Both the position numbers and the translations under genes were made by a program. This document shows positions 51,469 through 62,269 of a DNA stretch of 64,000 nt, in pieces (position 1 is the first letter of the stretch; every line of letters begins with the position of its first letter). The notes beneath the pieces were generated by a model. The model ran no database searches. It was not told the origin of the DNA and saw only the letters and a program-made list of their open reading frames with translations. This DNA is from Streptomyces sp. WMMB 322 (GTDB lineage Bacteria > Actinomycetota > Actinomycetes > Streptomycetales > Streptomycetaceae), in the NCBI RefSeq assembly GCF_900090145.1, contig NZ_FMHI01000004.1:62001-126000 (forward strand). The letters are read 5' to 3'.

Positions 51469-52463
51469 ACGTCATCACCTCGCGCAGGGTCGTGTTCGTC
51501 GGCGGCAAGGGCGGGGTCGGCAAGACGTCCATCGCCGCGGCGCTCGCCCTCGGCCGTGCCGGGGCGGGCGCCCGTGTGCTGCTCGTCTCCACCGATCCCG
51601 CCCACAACCTCGGCCACCTCTGGGACCGCCCAGTGGGCGACGAGCCCGTGCGTCTCGCCGGTCCCGCAGTCCCCGAGCCCGGGGCGGGGGCCGTGCCGGG
51701 GACAGCGGGTCACGTCGACGGGCTGGAGATCGACCCGGAGCGCACGGTCGAGCAGCACCTGTCTGCGGTCGCCGGGACCATGCGGCGGCTGCTCCCCGAG
51801 CGGATGCACGCACCGGCCGCCCGGCACCTGGAGCTGGCTCGGCAGGCGCCCGGCACCCACGAGTCGGCGGTGCTGGAGCGGATCGCCGAGGCGGTGGAGC
51901 TCGCGGAGGAGGCGTACGACCTGGTCGTCTTCGACACCGCCCCGTCCGGCCACACGCTGCGGCTGCTCGCGCTGCCCGAGCAACTCACCGCCTGGACCGA
52001 GACCCTGCTCGCCAACCGTGACCGGTCCGAGCGGTTCGGCGCCGCTGTGCGCGGTCTCGGCGGCAGCGAGGAGACCGACCGCGACGCCGAGCTGCGCCGG
52101 ATCCTGCTGCGTCGCCGCAACCGCTTCTCCAGGCTGCGCGAGGTGGTGACGGACTCGGCGCGGACCGGGTTCGTGGTCGTGCTGACCGCCGAGCTGCTCC
52201 CGATCGCCGAGACCATGGAGATGTACGAGAAGCTCACCGGTCTCGGCGTCGACGTGGCGGCACTCGTCGCCAACCGGCGTTCACCGGCGGACGCCGGTGA
52301 ACTGCTCGCCCGGCGCCGGAGGCAGGAGGACCAGCACCTGGCCCGGCTGCGGCAGCAGGTCCCGGACGTACCGCTGCTCGACGTGCCGCTGCTGCCGGGA
52401 GATCTGGTGGGCAGGGAGGCGCTTGCCACGCTGGCCGACCGGCTCGGGCCTTCCTCTTCCTGA
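51459..52463 (+). CDS. ArsA/Get3-type ATPase, third gene of the cstA operon
   Basis: 334-aa single-domain ATPase of the ArsA/GET3 class. Deviant Walker A is FVGGKGGVGKTSIAAALALG, switch I is STDPAHNLGHLWD and the family motif VVFDTAPSGHTLRLLALPEQ is intact; the C-terminal part has ALVANRRSPADAG and ends LADRLGPSSS. No arsenite efflux gene is near, so an arsenic role is unlikely. It overlaps the DUF466 gene, so it is made together with CstA and may serve membrane insertion or energy coupling of the transporter. That is inference. Confidence 0.88.
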   Translation: MLLDVITSRRVVFVGGKGGVGKTSIAAALALGRAGAGARVLLVSTDPAHNLGHLWDRPVGDEPVRLAGPAVPEPGAGAVPGTAGHVDGLEIDPERTVEQHLSAVAGTMRRLLPERMHAPAARHLELARQAPGTHESAVLERIAEAVELAEEAYDLVVFDTAPSGHTLRLLALPEQLTAWTETLLANRDRSERFGAAVRGLGGSEETDRDAELRRILLRRRNRFSRLREVVTDSARTGFVVVLTAELLPIAETMEMYEKLTGLGVDVAALVANRRSPADAGELLARRRRQEDQHLARLRQQVPDVPLLDVPLLPGDLVGREALATLADRLGPSSS

Positions 52464-52470
52464 GTTCCCG

Positions 52471-52513
52471 GGAGATTCCGGGAGATTCCGGGAGATTCCG
52501 GGAGATTCCGGAG
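52471..52513. repeat. 10-bp tandem repeat
   Basis: Four exact copies of GGAGATTCCG (52471-52510) plus a partial fifth, just after the ArsA-type gene. A cluster of GGTCCCCC units follows to about 52560. Confidence 0.92.
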
Positions 52514-52589
52514 TGCCTGCCGGTCCCCGATCTCCGGTCCCCCGGTCCCCCGGTCCCCGCCGGGGTTCTCCCGCGTCTCCGGCCCGGCC

Positions 52590-52982
52590 TCACCCGGCCG
52601 CGTTCGCGTGGCCACCCCCGTGGTGACCGTCCGAGAAGATGAGGTCCGGGTCGGACGGGGCCTGGTTGAGGACCCAGAGGCCGATCAGCGTGGTGAGGGT
52701 GAAGACGACCGCGATCAGTACCGCGAGTACGAGGCGGCGACGGCGTTCGCGGCGCAGCCAGTCGCTCCGCGCCGTGCGGTACGCGTCGGGGTCGGCGCGT
52801 ACCCCTCCGGCCAGCAGGCCCAGCGCTTCGCGCAGCGCCTGCTCCGTGCGGTGCTCCTCCGTCAGTTCCGTCAGTTCCGTCAGTTCCGTCAGTTCCGTCA
52901 GCGCCGCCGGCTCCGACTGCTCCGGCTCTGTCAGCTCTGCCGGTTCCGGCTGTTCGGTCCGGTCCGGTGACATCTCGTTCAT
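52590..52982 (-). CDS. Small membrane protein coupled to a sigma factor, possible anti-sigma
   Basis: 130-aa single-pass membrane protein. The N-terminal 45 residues are Thr/Glu/Leu repeats (TELTELTELTELTEE) from a 9-bp DNA repeat at about 52862-52898; residues 85-108 (RLVLAVLIAVVFTLTTLIGL) cross the membrane; the outside is short and ends DGHHGGGHANAAG. The ATG overlaps the sigma factor stop (ATGA). Gene order and topology fit an anti-sigma factor, but no ZAS zinc motif is visible. Confidence 0.65.
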   Translation of the reverse strand: MNEMSPDRTEQPEPAELTEPEQSEPAALTELTELTELTELTEEHRTEQALREALGLLAGGVRADPDAYRTARSDWLRRERRRRLVLAVLIAVVFTLTTLIGLWVLNQAPSDPDLIFSDGHHGGGHANAAG

Positions 52983-53626
52983 CGCCGGGCCTCCATCGTC
53001 CTGGTCAGGGCGGCGATGCCGCGTGCGGTGTGAGTCTTGACCGATCCGCAGGAGATCCCCATCGCGGCCGCTATTTCGCTCTCCTTCAGGCCGAGCCAGT
53101 GTCGCAGGACCAGCGCCTCGCGCTGCCGGGCGGGCAGTTGCTGCAAGGCGTCGATCAGTACGCGCTGGTCGTCACGGAGGAGCGCGGTGCTCTCGGCCGA
53201 GGCGACGATCTCGCCCGGCGGGCTCTCCTCGTGCTTGCGCACGACCTGGAGGTGGCGGATACGCATGCGGACCAGATTGCACACGGTGGAGCGCAGATAC
53301 GCCTCGGCCGCCTGCGCGTCCCGCAGTCGCCGCCACTTCCGGTAGATCTGGTAGTACGCCTCGGCCACCACGTTCTCCGGGTCGTCCGCGCCCAGCAGGA
53401 CGGCCAAGCGCAGCATCGAGGCGTAGTGCAGCTCGAAGAGCCGGGCCAGGGCGGCCTCCCGCTCGATATCGGCCGGATCGTTCGCCGAGGGGGGAAGCAC
53501 CTGGCCGTCGGCCGGCGGGGAGCCGGGCGTGTCGCCGCCGGTGGTGGCCCGTGGGGTGCGTGCCCCGGGGACGACTGCCGGGTCGGCCTCCGCCACGGTC
53601 CCCGGTGGGTGCTGTCTGCGTCTCAC
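52979..53626 (-). CDS. RNA polymerase sigma-70 family (SigE/ECF-like) factor
   Basis: 215-aa sigma factor. Region 2: ALARLFELHYASMLRLAVLL to VVAEAYYQIYRKWRRLRDAQ; region 4: LPARQREALVLRHWLGLKES with EIAAAMGISCGSVKTHTARG as the -35-binding helix. The first 35 residues are Pro/Gly-rich. The GTG at 53626 is supported by its GTGA overlap with the symporter stop. Expression is thus tied to a transporter and to the membrane protein downstream. Confidence 0.87.
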   Translation of the reverse strand: MRRRQHPPGTVAEADPAVVPGARTPRATTGGDTPGSPPADGQVLPPSANDPADIEREAALARLFELHYASMLRLAVLLGADDPENVVAEAYYQIYRKWRRLRDAQAAEAYLRSTVCNLVRMRIRHLQVVRKHEESPPGEIVASAESTALLRDDQRVLIDALQQLPARQREALVLRHWLGLKESEIAAAMGISCGSVKTHTARGIAALTRTMEARR

Positions 53627-55185
53627 GGGTTGTTCGCTCCCGTCTCGGGACTCCGCCTGCCGGTGAGGCGGGAGGGCAGGTCGGTGAGGTCGCCACCGCG
53701 CGGGACCCCGAACCGTTCGAGGGCCACGGTGCCGGCCACCGCGACGACCAGGTTGAGCAGGAGGGCGGCCAGACCGGCGTAGATCTCCAGCGACGCCCCG
53801 GCGCTCCCGAGGGACACGACCGAAGAGAACCCCTTGCGCACCACCAGGAACGTGCCGGCCGCCATGCCCGCCGCCCATCCGGCCAGCAGCGCCCGGGGAT
53901 GCAGCCAGCGCGTGAAAAGGCCGACGGCCACGGCCGGGAAGGTCTGAAGCACCCATACGCCGCCGAGCAGTTGGAGGTTGATGGCGTCCTGGTCGCGCAG
54001 CCCGAAAACGAACGCCACAGCCCCCGCCTTCGCGGTCAGCGAGACGGCCTTGGCTGTGCGCACCTGACGTTTCGGCGTGGCGGTCGGATGGACGTACTCG
54101 ACGTACACGTTTCGTACGAAGGAGGTCGCGGCCGCTATCGACATCACGGCCGCCGGAACCAGAGCGCCCACGGTGATCGCCCCGAACACCAGCCCGGCCA
54201 GCGCTCCCGGCATCAGCCTGTCGACCAGCATCGGTACGGCAGCCTCGGCGCCTCCCTGGGGAGTTCGTACGCCCATGGCGAGTGCGGCTATGCCCAGGAA
54301 GCCGAAGAGGGCGAGCAGCCCGGTCCAGGCGGGCAGTGCCACTGAGACCTTGCGAAGGGTGCGCGGGCCGTCGGCGGCGAACCCGGCAGTGAGCACATGC
54401 GGATACATCAGCAGTGCCAGAGCCGAACCCAGTGCGAGCGTGGCGTAGGCGGGCTGGTGCTCGGGCGAGAGGAACAGGGCGGAATCCGCCACGCCGGTCC
54501 CGCCGAGCCGTCGCGCCGCACCGTCGAAGACGGCGCGGGGTCCGCCGAGGCGCGCGAGGACCAGCCAGCACACGGCGGTGAGCGAGACGAAGACCGCCAC
54601 CGCCTTGAACGCCGAGATGACCGTCGGCGCACGCAGCCCGTGCCGGTACGTCGCCATCGCGAGGCCCGCGAAGAGCGCCACCATCACCAGATCCCCGCCG
54701 ACGCCCCGCGCATGGACGCCCCCGGCGGTGAGCACCGCGCGGATGCCGAGCAGTTGAAGCGCCAGATACGGCATCGTCGCGAGAATCCCGGTCAGAGCCA
54801 CCGCCAGGGCGAGCGGCGGCGATGCGTACCTGCCGCGCACGAAGTCGGCGACGGTGACGTAGCCGTGGCGGCGGGCGACCGCCCACAGGCGGGCCAGCAG
54901 GACGAAGGCGAGCGGGCAGACGAACACCGTGTAGGGCACTGCGAAGAAGGCGGGGGCCCCGTTTCCGTACGCCAGTCCCGGTACGGCGGTGAAGGTGTAG
55001 GCGGTGAAGATCGTGCCGCCGAGCAGCATCCAGGTCCACACGGGGCCGAGGCTTCTGTCGGCCAGCGCCCAGCCTTCCAAGGACGGCAGCCGGTCGGTGG
55101 GACGCAGGCGGCGGGCGGTGACGGCCAGCAGCGACGCCCCGCCGGTCACGGCGAGGAACGTCGCGGTCATGGCGATGTCCGCCAT
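53623..55185 (-). CDS. Sodium:solute symporter family protein
   Basis: 520-aa SSS-family transporter with about 13 helices, close to acetate/monocarboxylate symporters. Seen: DRSLGPVWTWMLLGGTIFTA, YPHVLTAGFAADGPRTLRKV and SIAAATSFVRNVYVEYV, the usual SSS pattern. AAGGACGG lies six bases before the ATG. No DUF485 partner is adjacent; instead a sigma factor gene overlaps its end. Confidence 0.87.
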   Translation of the reverse strand: MADIAMTATFLAVTGGASLLAVTARRLRPTDRLPSLEGWALADRSLGPVWTWMLLGGTIFTAYTFTAVPGLAYGNGAPAFFAVPYTVFVCPLAFVLLARLWAVARRHGYVTVADFVRGRYASPPLALAVALTGILATMPYLALQLLGIRAVLTAGGVHARGVGGDLVMVALFAGLAMATYRHGLRAPTVISAFKAVAVFVSLTAVCWLVLARLGGPRAVFDGAARRLGGTGVADSALFLSPEHQPAYATLALGSALALLMYPHVLTAGFAADGPRTLRKVSVALPAWTGLLALFGFLGIAALAMGVRTPQGGAEAAVPMLVDRLMPGALAGLVFGAITVGALVPAAVMSIAAATSFVRNVYVEYVHPTATPKRQVRTAKAVSLTAKAGAVAFVFGLRDQDAINLQLLGGVWVLQTFPAVAVGLFTRWLHPRALLAGWAAGMAAGTFLVVRKGFSSVVSLGSAGASLEIYAGLAALLLNLVVAVAGTVALERFGVPRGGDLTDLPSRLTGRRSPETGANNP

Positions 55186-55632
55186 GGGTCACCGTCCTTG
55201 GTGTGCCTGTCTCTTGCCGACGAGTTGCGCAAAGGGCCCGTGAGGAGGACAGGAAGCCGGAGGAGGTCTTCTGGGACTTCGCTGTCAGCCGTCTCCATCC
55301 GGCAGGCAACTCTTGCACGAACCGACCGTGAACGGGAGAGGAGGGCAGGTCATGGCACACAAGGGTCACAACGGCTGCGGCTCATCGCGGTCGCCGTGCT
55401 GCTCCTCGCACCCGACGCAGGACCGCTGTGGACCCCGTGTACGCCGGTGCGTCCCCGCGGCTTGCGGGGACGCCGGGGCCTGACCAGCGGAAACCGCCTG
55501 CCCGGGCCCAGGCCCGGGCCCCGGGAAAGATGTCAGTGCAATGGCAGGCCCGGCGGGGCCGCGGGGAATCGCGGACCGTGTGGCGTGGGTCTCGCGCCCG
55601 TGGACGCTGTGGCCGCACCGACTACCCGCCGG
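55186..55632. other. Spacer between symporter and conserved hypothetical gene
   Basis: 447 bp. Holds a single strong hairpin (GCGTCCCCGC at 55449-55458, GCGGGGACGC at 55464-55473) and a GGGCCC-rich stretch near 55502-55525. A 43-codon Cys-rich ORF from 55352 was not accepted. Confidence 0.45.
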
Positions 55633-55644
55633 TAGCATCAGGGC

Positions 55645-55965
55645 ATGGCAGACAGCAGCAAGCGGGCGGCCAGGCTCGCCAAGGAGATCACCGCGTTCGC
55701 GCAGCGGCACGGCGGCAGCGCCGAAGGACAGATCGCCTACGTGGGACAGTCCGGCGCCCGTATCGCCCTCGTCGGCGCCGACGGCGGCTGGGGCGACCTG
55801 ATGGCGCCCTCGGTCGAGACGGCCCGGCAGGCCACGGAGCAGGCGGGCATCACCGTGCACGAGTCCTTCGCCGGCGAGATGGCCGAGAAGATGAAGACGG
55901 GTCCCTACGAGTGGAACCGCATGGCGGGCATCCAGCTCGAAGGCGGCACCCCCGCCCGCGCCTGA
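55645..55965 (+). CDS. Conserved hypothetical actinobacterial protein
   Basis: 106-aa soluble protein without known function; the compact alpha/beta pattern (KRAARLAKEITAFAQRHGG, GQIAYVGQSGARIALVGADG, MKTGPYEWNRMAGIQL) looks like a conserved streptomycete family. No Shine-Dalgarno; TAGCAT (55633-55638) lies 6 nt before the ATG, suggesting a leaderless message. Ends before a perfect terminator hairpin. Confidence 0.8.
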   Translation: MADSSKRAARLAKEITAFAQRHGGSAEGQIAYVGQSGARIALVGADGGWGDLMAPSVETARQATEQAGITVHESFAGEMAEKMKTGPYEWNRMAGIQLEGGTPARA

Positions 55966-56002
55966 CGCGGCGCACTCACCCCAGACGTTCCGCCGGGGAA
56001 CG

Positions 56003-56041
56003 GTGAGGGCCCGGACCACCGTCACTGGTCCGGGCCCTCAC
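56003..56041. terminator. Perfect 16-bp hairpin between convergent genes
   Basis: GTGAGGGCCCGGACCA (56003-56018) and its complement (56026-56041) with a 7-nt loop, 37 bp after the hypothetical gene. Serves that gene and, from the other side, ctaB. Confidence 0.8.
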
Positions 56042-56128
56042 GCATGCACAAGGGTGCCGGACTGCCGGGCCCGGCGGGCACACGTGCCCGCGAAAGTCCG
56101 CCCCGCCGCGGGGAAACCGGCCCGGGCC

Positions 56129-57070
56129 TCAGCGCAGGAAGGGGTCGACCGCGACGGCCACGAAGAGCAGCGAGACGTAAGTGATCGACCAGTGGAAGAG
56201 GCGCATCTCTTTCAGCTTCGCGCCCTTGGCCCCGGACTTGGCCCGCGCCAGCAGCGCGTGCGCCTCCCAGAGCCACCAGCCGCCCGAGGCCAGGGCGACC
56301 CCGGTGTAGAACCACCCGACGTAGCCCAGCGGCCACAGCATCAGCGAGACCGCGACCATCACCCAGCTGTAGAGCACGATCTGGCGCGCGACCGCCGAGT
56401 TCGTCGCGACGACGGGGAGCATCGGCACACCGACGCGCGCGTAGTCCTCGCGCACCTTCATCGACAGCGGCCAGTAGTGCGGCGGCGTCCAGAAGAACAT
56501 GACGAGGAAGAGGATGACGGCGGCCCAGCTGACCTCGTTCGTCACCGACGACCAGCCGATCAGGACGGGCATGCAGCCGGCGATGCCGCCCCAGACGATG
56601 TTCTGCGAAGTGCGCCGCTTGAGCACCATCGTGTAGACGAGGACGTAGAAGAGCAGCGCCCCCAGGGAGAGCGCGGCCGAGAGCCAGTTGACGAGCAGTC
56701 CGAACCACAGCGTGGAGACGACCGCCAGGCTCAGCCCGAAGATCAGTCCCGCGCGCGGGGTGACGGCTCCCGTCACGAGAGGACGCTTCTCGGTGCGGTG
56801 CATCAGCGCGTCGATGTCCCGGTCGACGTACATGTTCAGCGCGTTGGCGCCGCCCGCGGAGAGGTAGCCGCCGATGCAGGTGGTCAGCACCAGCAGAAGG
56901 TCGGGCACGCCCTGCGCGGCGAGGAACATCACCGGGATCGTGGTGATGAGAAGCAGTTCGATGATGCGGGGCTTGGTCAGCGCGACATACGCCTTGAGCC
57001 GGGCGGGGAACGACCGGTCCACGGTGCTGGTCTCGAGCACCCCCGCAGGACGGGATCCGACGGCCGTCAC
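56129..57070 (-). CDS. ctaB: Heme O synthase (protoheme IX farnesyltransferase)
   Basis: 313-aa membrane prenyltransferase that adds farnesyl to heme B. The UbiA-type Asp motifs [20 protein letters not shown] and the second conserved block [20 protein letters not shown] are present, with eight or nine helices. The GTG at 57070 has CAGGGG 5 nt upstream; a GTG at 57076 is an alternative. Divergent from tkt, the normal streptomycete order. Confidence 0.95.
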   Translation of the reverse strand: MTAVGSRPAGVLETSTVDRSFPARLKAYVALTKPRIIELLLITTIPVMFLAAQGVPDLLLVLTTCIGGYLSAGGANALNMYVDRDIDALMHRTEKRPLVTGAVTPRAGLIFGLSLAVVSTLWFGLLVNWLSAALSLGALLFYVLVYTMVLKRRTSQNIVWGGIAGCMPVLIGWSSVTNEVSWAAVILFLVMFFWTPPHYWPLSMKVREDYARVGVPMLPVVATNSAVARQIVLYSWVMVAVSLMLWPLGYVGWFYTGVALASGGWWLWEAHALLARAKSGAKGAKLKEMRLFHWSITYVSLLFVAVAVDPFLR

Positions 57071-57076
57071 GAACAC

Positions 57077-57466
57077 CCCTGATCACTACATGAGATGCGA
57101 GCGGGAACGGTGCACGTTCCGTAAGGCTCGCGCGTACCACGCCACTTTAGACGGCGCCGCCGTGCGCCTTGCGCGGGGGGTCTCGCGGCGCCGCGCCGCA
57201 CCCCGCGCAAGGCGCCCGTGCACGGCCCGCCCGTCCGCGGCGGGAAGCCCGCCACCGGGTTCGCACCGCATACGGCACCGCGTACGGCACCGGATTCGGC
57301 ACCGTACGCAAGGAATCACGGCGGACCTTCTCCTTGTTCCGGCAAGTGTCGGTGTGCCGTTGGTGAGCACCCGGAAGAGATGCGCTTAGCACAGGGGTAC
57401 GCTCGACACCGCCGGTGAGCGCAACGGCACCGGACACTCAATTGTGGAGAGGAGCCCTGACTCAGG
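57077..57466. promoter_or_regulatory. Divergent ctaB/tkt control region with large inverted repeat
   Basis: 390 bp without a gene. GCGCCTTGCGCGGGG (57164-57178) and its exact complement (57201-57215) form a 15-bp stem. Three imperfect copies of a 12-bp unit ending CGGCACCG lie at about 57268-57304. Promoters for both genes must lie here; none was clear. Confidence 0.5.
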
Positions 57467-59542
<2,076 letters not shown>

Positions 59543-59594
59543 CGCCCCGCCCCGGCACGTACAGAAGCTACGACAAGCAGGAGATGCAATTCCC

Positions 59595-60737
59595 ATGACA
59601 GACGCTCTCAAGCGCCTCTCCGACGAAGGCGTCGCGATCTGGCTGGATGACCTGTCCCGTCACCGGATCACGTCGGGCAACCTGGGCGAACTCATCGACG
59701 AGCAGCACGTGGTGGGCGTCACCACGAACCCGACGATCTTCCAGAAGGCCATCTCGTCCGACGACAAGTACGACCAGCAGGTCTCCGACCTGGCCTCCCG
59801 CGGCGTCACCGTGGAGGAGGCGCTGCGCATGATCACCACCTCCGACGTGCGGGACGCCGCGGACGTGCTGCGTCCCGTCTTCGACGCCACCGGCGGCAAG
59901 GACGGGCGCGTCTCCATCGAGGTCGATCCGCGGCTGGCCCACAGGACCAAGCCGACCGTCGCCGAGGCGCGGCAGCTGGCCTGGCTGGTGGACCGCCCCA
60001 ACACCTTCATCAAGATCCCGGCGACGAAGGCCGGCCTGCCCGCCATCACCGAGACCCTTGGCAGGGGCATCAGCGTCAACGTCACGCTGATCTTCTCCCT
60101 GGAGCGGTACCGCGAGGTCATGGACGCCTTCCAGGCGGGCCTGGAGAAGGCCAAGGCCCTGGGCATGGACCTCTCGACGATCCACTCCGTCGCGTCCTTC
60201 TTCGTCTCCCGCGTGGATACGGAGATCGACAAGCGGCTGGACGGGATCGGCACCGAGGAGGCCAAGGAGCTGAAGGGCAAGGCCGCGGTCGCCAACGCCC
60301 GTCTCGCCTACCAGGCCTACGAGCAGGTCTTCGGCGCGGCCGACGGTTCCTCCGAGCCGCCCGAGCGCTGGAAGGCCCTGGAGCGCGCGGGCGCCAACAG
60401 CCAGCGTCCGCTGTGGGCTTCGACCGGTGTGAAGGACCCGTCGCTCCCCGACACGCTGTACGTCACGGAACTCGTCGCCCCCAACACGGTCAACACGATG
60501 CCTGAGGCGACGCTGAAGGCCACCGACGAACACGGCGAGATCACGGGCGACACCGTGCGCGGAAGCTACGCGGACGCCCAGGCCGTCCTCGACGCCGTCG
60601 CCTCCCTGGGCATCTCCTACGACGACGTCGTGCAGGTGCTGGAGGACGAGGGCGTGGAGAAGTTCGAGGCGTCCTGGAACGAACTGCTGTCTTCCACCGA
60701 GGCGGAACTCAAGCGCCTCACGCCGAAGGAGGCGTAA
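59595..60737 (+). CDS. tal: Transaldolase
   Basis: 380-aa transaldolase of the long actinobacterial type. [14 protein letters not shown] opens the barrel and the Schiff-base Lys is in [33 protein letters not shown] and [14 protein letters not shown] follow. ATG with AGGAG upstream, 52 bp after tkt. Confidence 0.96.
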   Translation: MTDALKRLSDEGVAIWLDDLSRHRITSGNLGELIDEQHVVGVTTNPTIFQKAISSDDKYDQQVSDLASRGVTVEEALRMITTSDVRDAADVLRPVFDATGGKDGRVSIEVDPRLAHRTKPTVAEARQLAWLVDRPNTFIKIPATKAGLPAITETLGRGISVNVTLIFSLERYREVMDAFQAGLEKAKALGMDLSTIHSVASFFVSRVDTEIDKRLDGIGTEEAKELKGKAAVANARLAYQAYEQVFGAADGSSEPPERWKALERAGANSQRPLWASTGVKDPSLPDTLYVTELVAPNTVNTMPEATLKATDEHGEITGDTVRGSYADAQAVLDAVASLGISYDDVVQVLEDEGVEKFEASWNELLSSTEAELKRLTPKEA

Positions 60738-60742
60738 GGAAG

Positions 60743-62269
60743 TTGACCGACGCAGCCAATCCGCTGCGTGACGCACTGGACCGGCGGCTCCCGCGCATCG
60801 CGGGGCCGTCCGGGCTGGTCATTTTCGGCGTCACGGGTGATTTGTCACGTAAAAAGCTGATGCCTGCCGTCTACGACCTGGCGAACCGCGGCCTGCTCCC
60901 GCCGGGCTTCTCACTCGTCGGCTTCGCCCGCCGCGACTGGGAGCACGAGGACTTCGCGCAGGTCGTGCACGAGGCCGTCAAGGAGCACGCGCGCACCCCC
61001 TTCCGCGAGGAGGTCTGGGAGCAGCTGTCCCAGGGGATGCGTTTCGTGCCGGGCGTCTTCGACGACGACGAGGCGTTCCGCACCCTCAAGTCGACGATCG
61101 AGGAACTGGACAAGTCCCGTGGCACGGGCGGCAACTTCGCCTTCTACCTGTCGGTGCCGCCGAAGTTCTTCCCCACCGTCGTCTCGCAGCTGAAGAAGCA
61201 CGGCCTCTCCGAGGGCGGCGACGGCTCGTGGCGGCGCGCCGTCATCGAGAAGCCCTTCGGGCGCGATCTGCCCAGCGCCCAGGAGCTGAACGCGATCGTG
61301 CACGACGTCTTCCACCCCGACCAGGTCTTCCGCATCGACCACTACCTGGGCAAGGAGACCGTCCAGAACATCCTGGCGCTGCGCTTCGCCAACACGATGT
61401 TCGAGCCGTTGTGGAACCGCAGCTACGTCGACCATGTGCAGATCACGATGGCCGAGGACATCGGCATCGGCGGCCGCGCCGGCTACTACGACGGCATCGG
61501 TTCGGCCCGCGACGTGATCCAGAACCATCTGCTTCAGCTGCTGGCTCTCACGGCCATGGAGGAGCCCGCCTCCTTCGGCGCCAAGGCGCTGCTCACCGAG
61601 AAGCTCAAGGTGCTCAACGCGGTGCGCCTGCCGAACGACCTCGGCAAGCACACGGTGCGCGGCCAGTACACCTCCGGCTGGCAGGGCGGCCTGAAGGTAC
61701 GCGGCTACCTGGAGGAAGAGGGCATCGACCCCAAGTCGAAGACCGACACCTTCGCGGCCATGCGCCTGGAGATCGACAACCGCCGCTGGGCCGGAGTGCC
61801 GTTCTACCTGCGTACGGGCAAGCGCCTGGGCCGGCGCGTCACCGAGATCGCGGTCGTCTTCCAGCGCGCGCCGCACTCGCCCTTCGACGCGACCGACACC
61901 CAGGAACTCGGCCAGAACGCCCTGGTGATCCGCGTGCAACCGGACGAGGGCGTCACCATCAGGTTCGGTTCGAAGGTCCCCGGCACGCAGATGGAGATCC
62001 GCGACGTGACGATGGACTTCGCCTACGGCGAGTCCTTCACCGAGTCCAGCCCCGAGGCGTACGAGCGCCTGCTGCTCGATGTGCTGCTGGGCGACGCGAA
62101 TCTCTTCCCGAGGCACCAGGAGGTCGAGCGGTCCTGGGAGATCCTCGACCCCGTCGAGCGCTACTGGGACAAGCACGGCAGGCCCGAGCAGTACCAGGCC
62201 GGCACCTGGGGCCCGGAGGGAGCCGACAAGATGCTCGCACGCGACGGACGGAGCTGGCGCCGGCCATGA
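60743..62269 (+). CDS. zwf: Glucose-6-phosphate 1-dehydrogenase
   Basis: 508-aa NADP enzyme, first step of the oxidative pentose phosphate pathway. Cofactor loop IFGVTGDLSRKKLMPAVY, active-site RIDHYLGKETVQN with the catalytic His, and the substrate Lys in EKPFGRDLPSA are present. TTG start five bases after the tal stop, with AAGGAGG at the end of tal. Overlaps opcA by ATGA. Confidence 0.97.
   Translation: MTDAANPLRDALDRRLPRIAGPSGLVIFGVTGDLSRKKLMPAVYDLANRGLLPPGFSLVGFARRDWEHEDFAQVVHEAVKEHARTPFREEVWEQLSQGMRFVPGVFDDDEAFRTLKSTIEELDKSRGTGGNFAFYLSVPPKFFPTVVSQLKKHGLSEGGDGSWRRAVIEKPFGRDLPSAQELNAIVHDVFHPDQVFRIDHYLGKETVQNILALRFANTMFEPLWNRSYVDHVQITMAEDIGIGGRAGYYDGIGSARDVIQNHLLQLLALTAMEEPASFGAKALLTEKLKVLNAVRLPNDLGKHTVRGQYTSGWQGGLKVRGYLEEEGIDPKSKTDTFAAMRLEIDNRRWAGVPFYLRTGKRLGRRVTEIAVVFQRAPHSPFDATDTQELGQNALVIRVQPDEGVTIRFGSKVPGTQMEIRDVTMDFAYGESFTESSPEAYERLLLDVLLGDANLFPRHQEVERSWEILDPVERYWDKHGRPEQYQAGTWGPEGADKMLARDGRSWRRP

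Noticed and set aside
51459..52463. Arsenic-resistance operon
   Set aside because: Only an ArsA-type ATPase is present; no ArsB, ArsC or arsenite-responsive regulator is adjacent.
55443..55480. CRISPR-like hairpin with GTCCCCGC arms
   Set aside because: It resembles type I-E repeat stems, but occurs once, with no spaced copies and no cas genes.
55352..55483. Cys-rich 43-codon ORF (MAHKGHNGCGSS...)
   Set aside because: Weak start context, runs through the hairpin at 55449-55473, and has no recognisable pattern.
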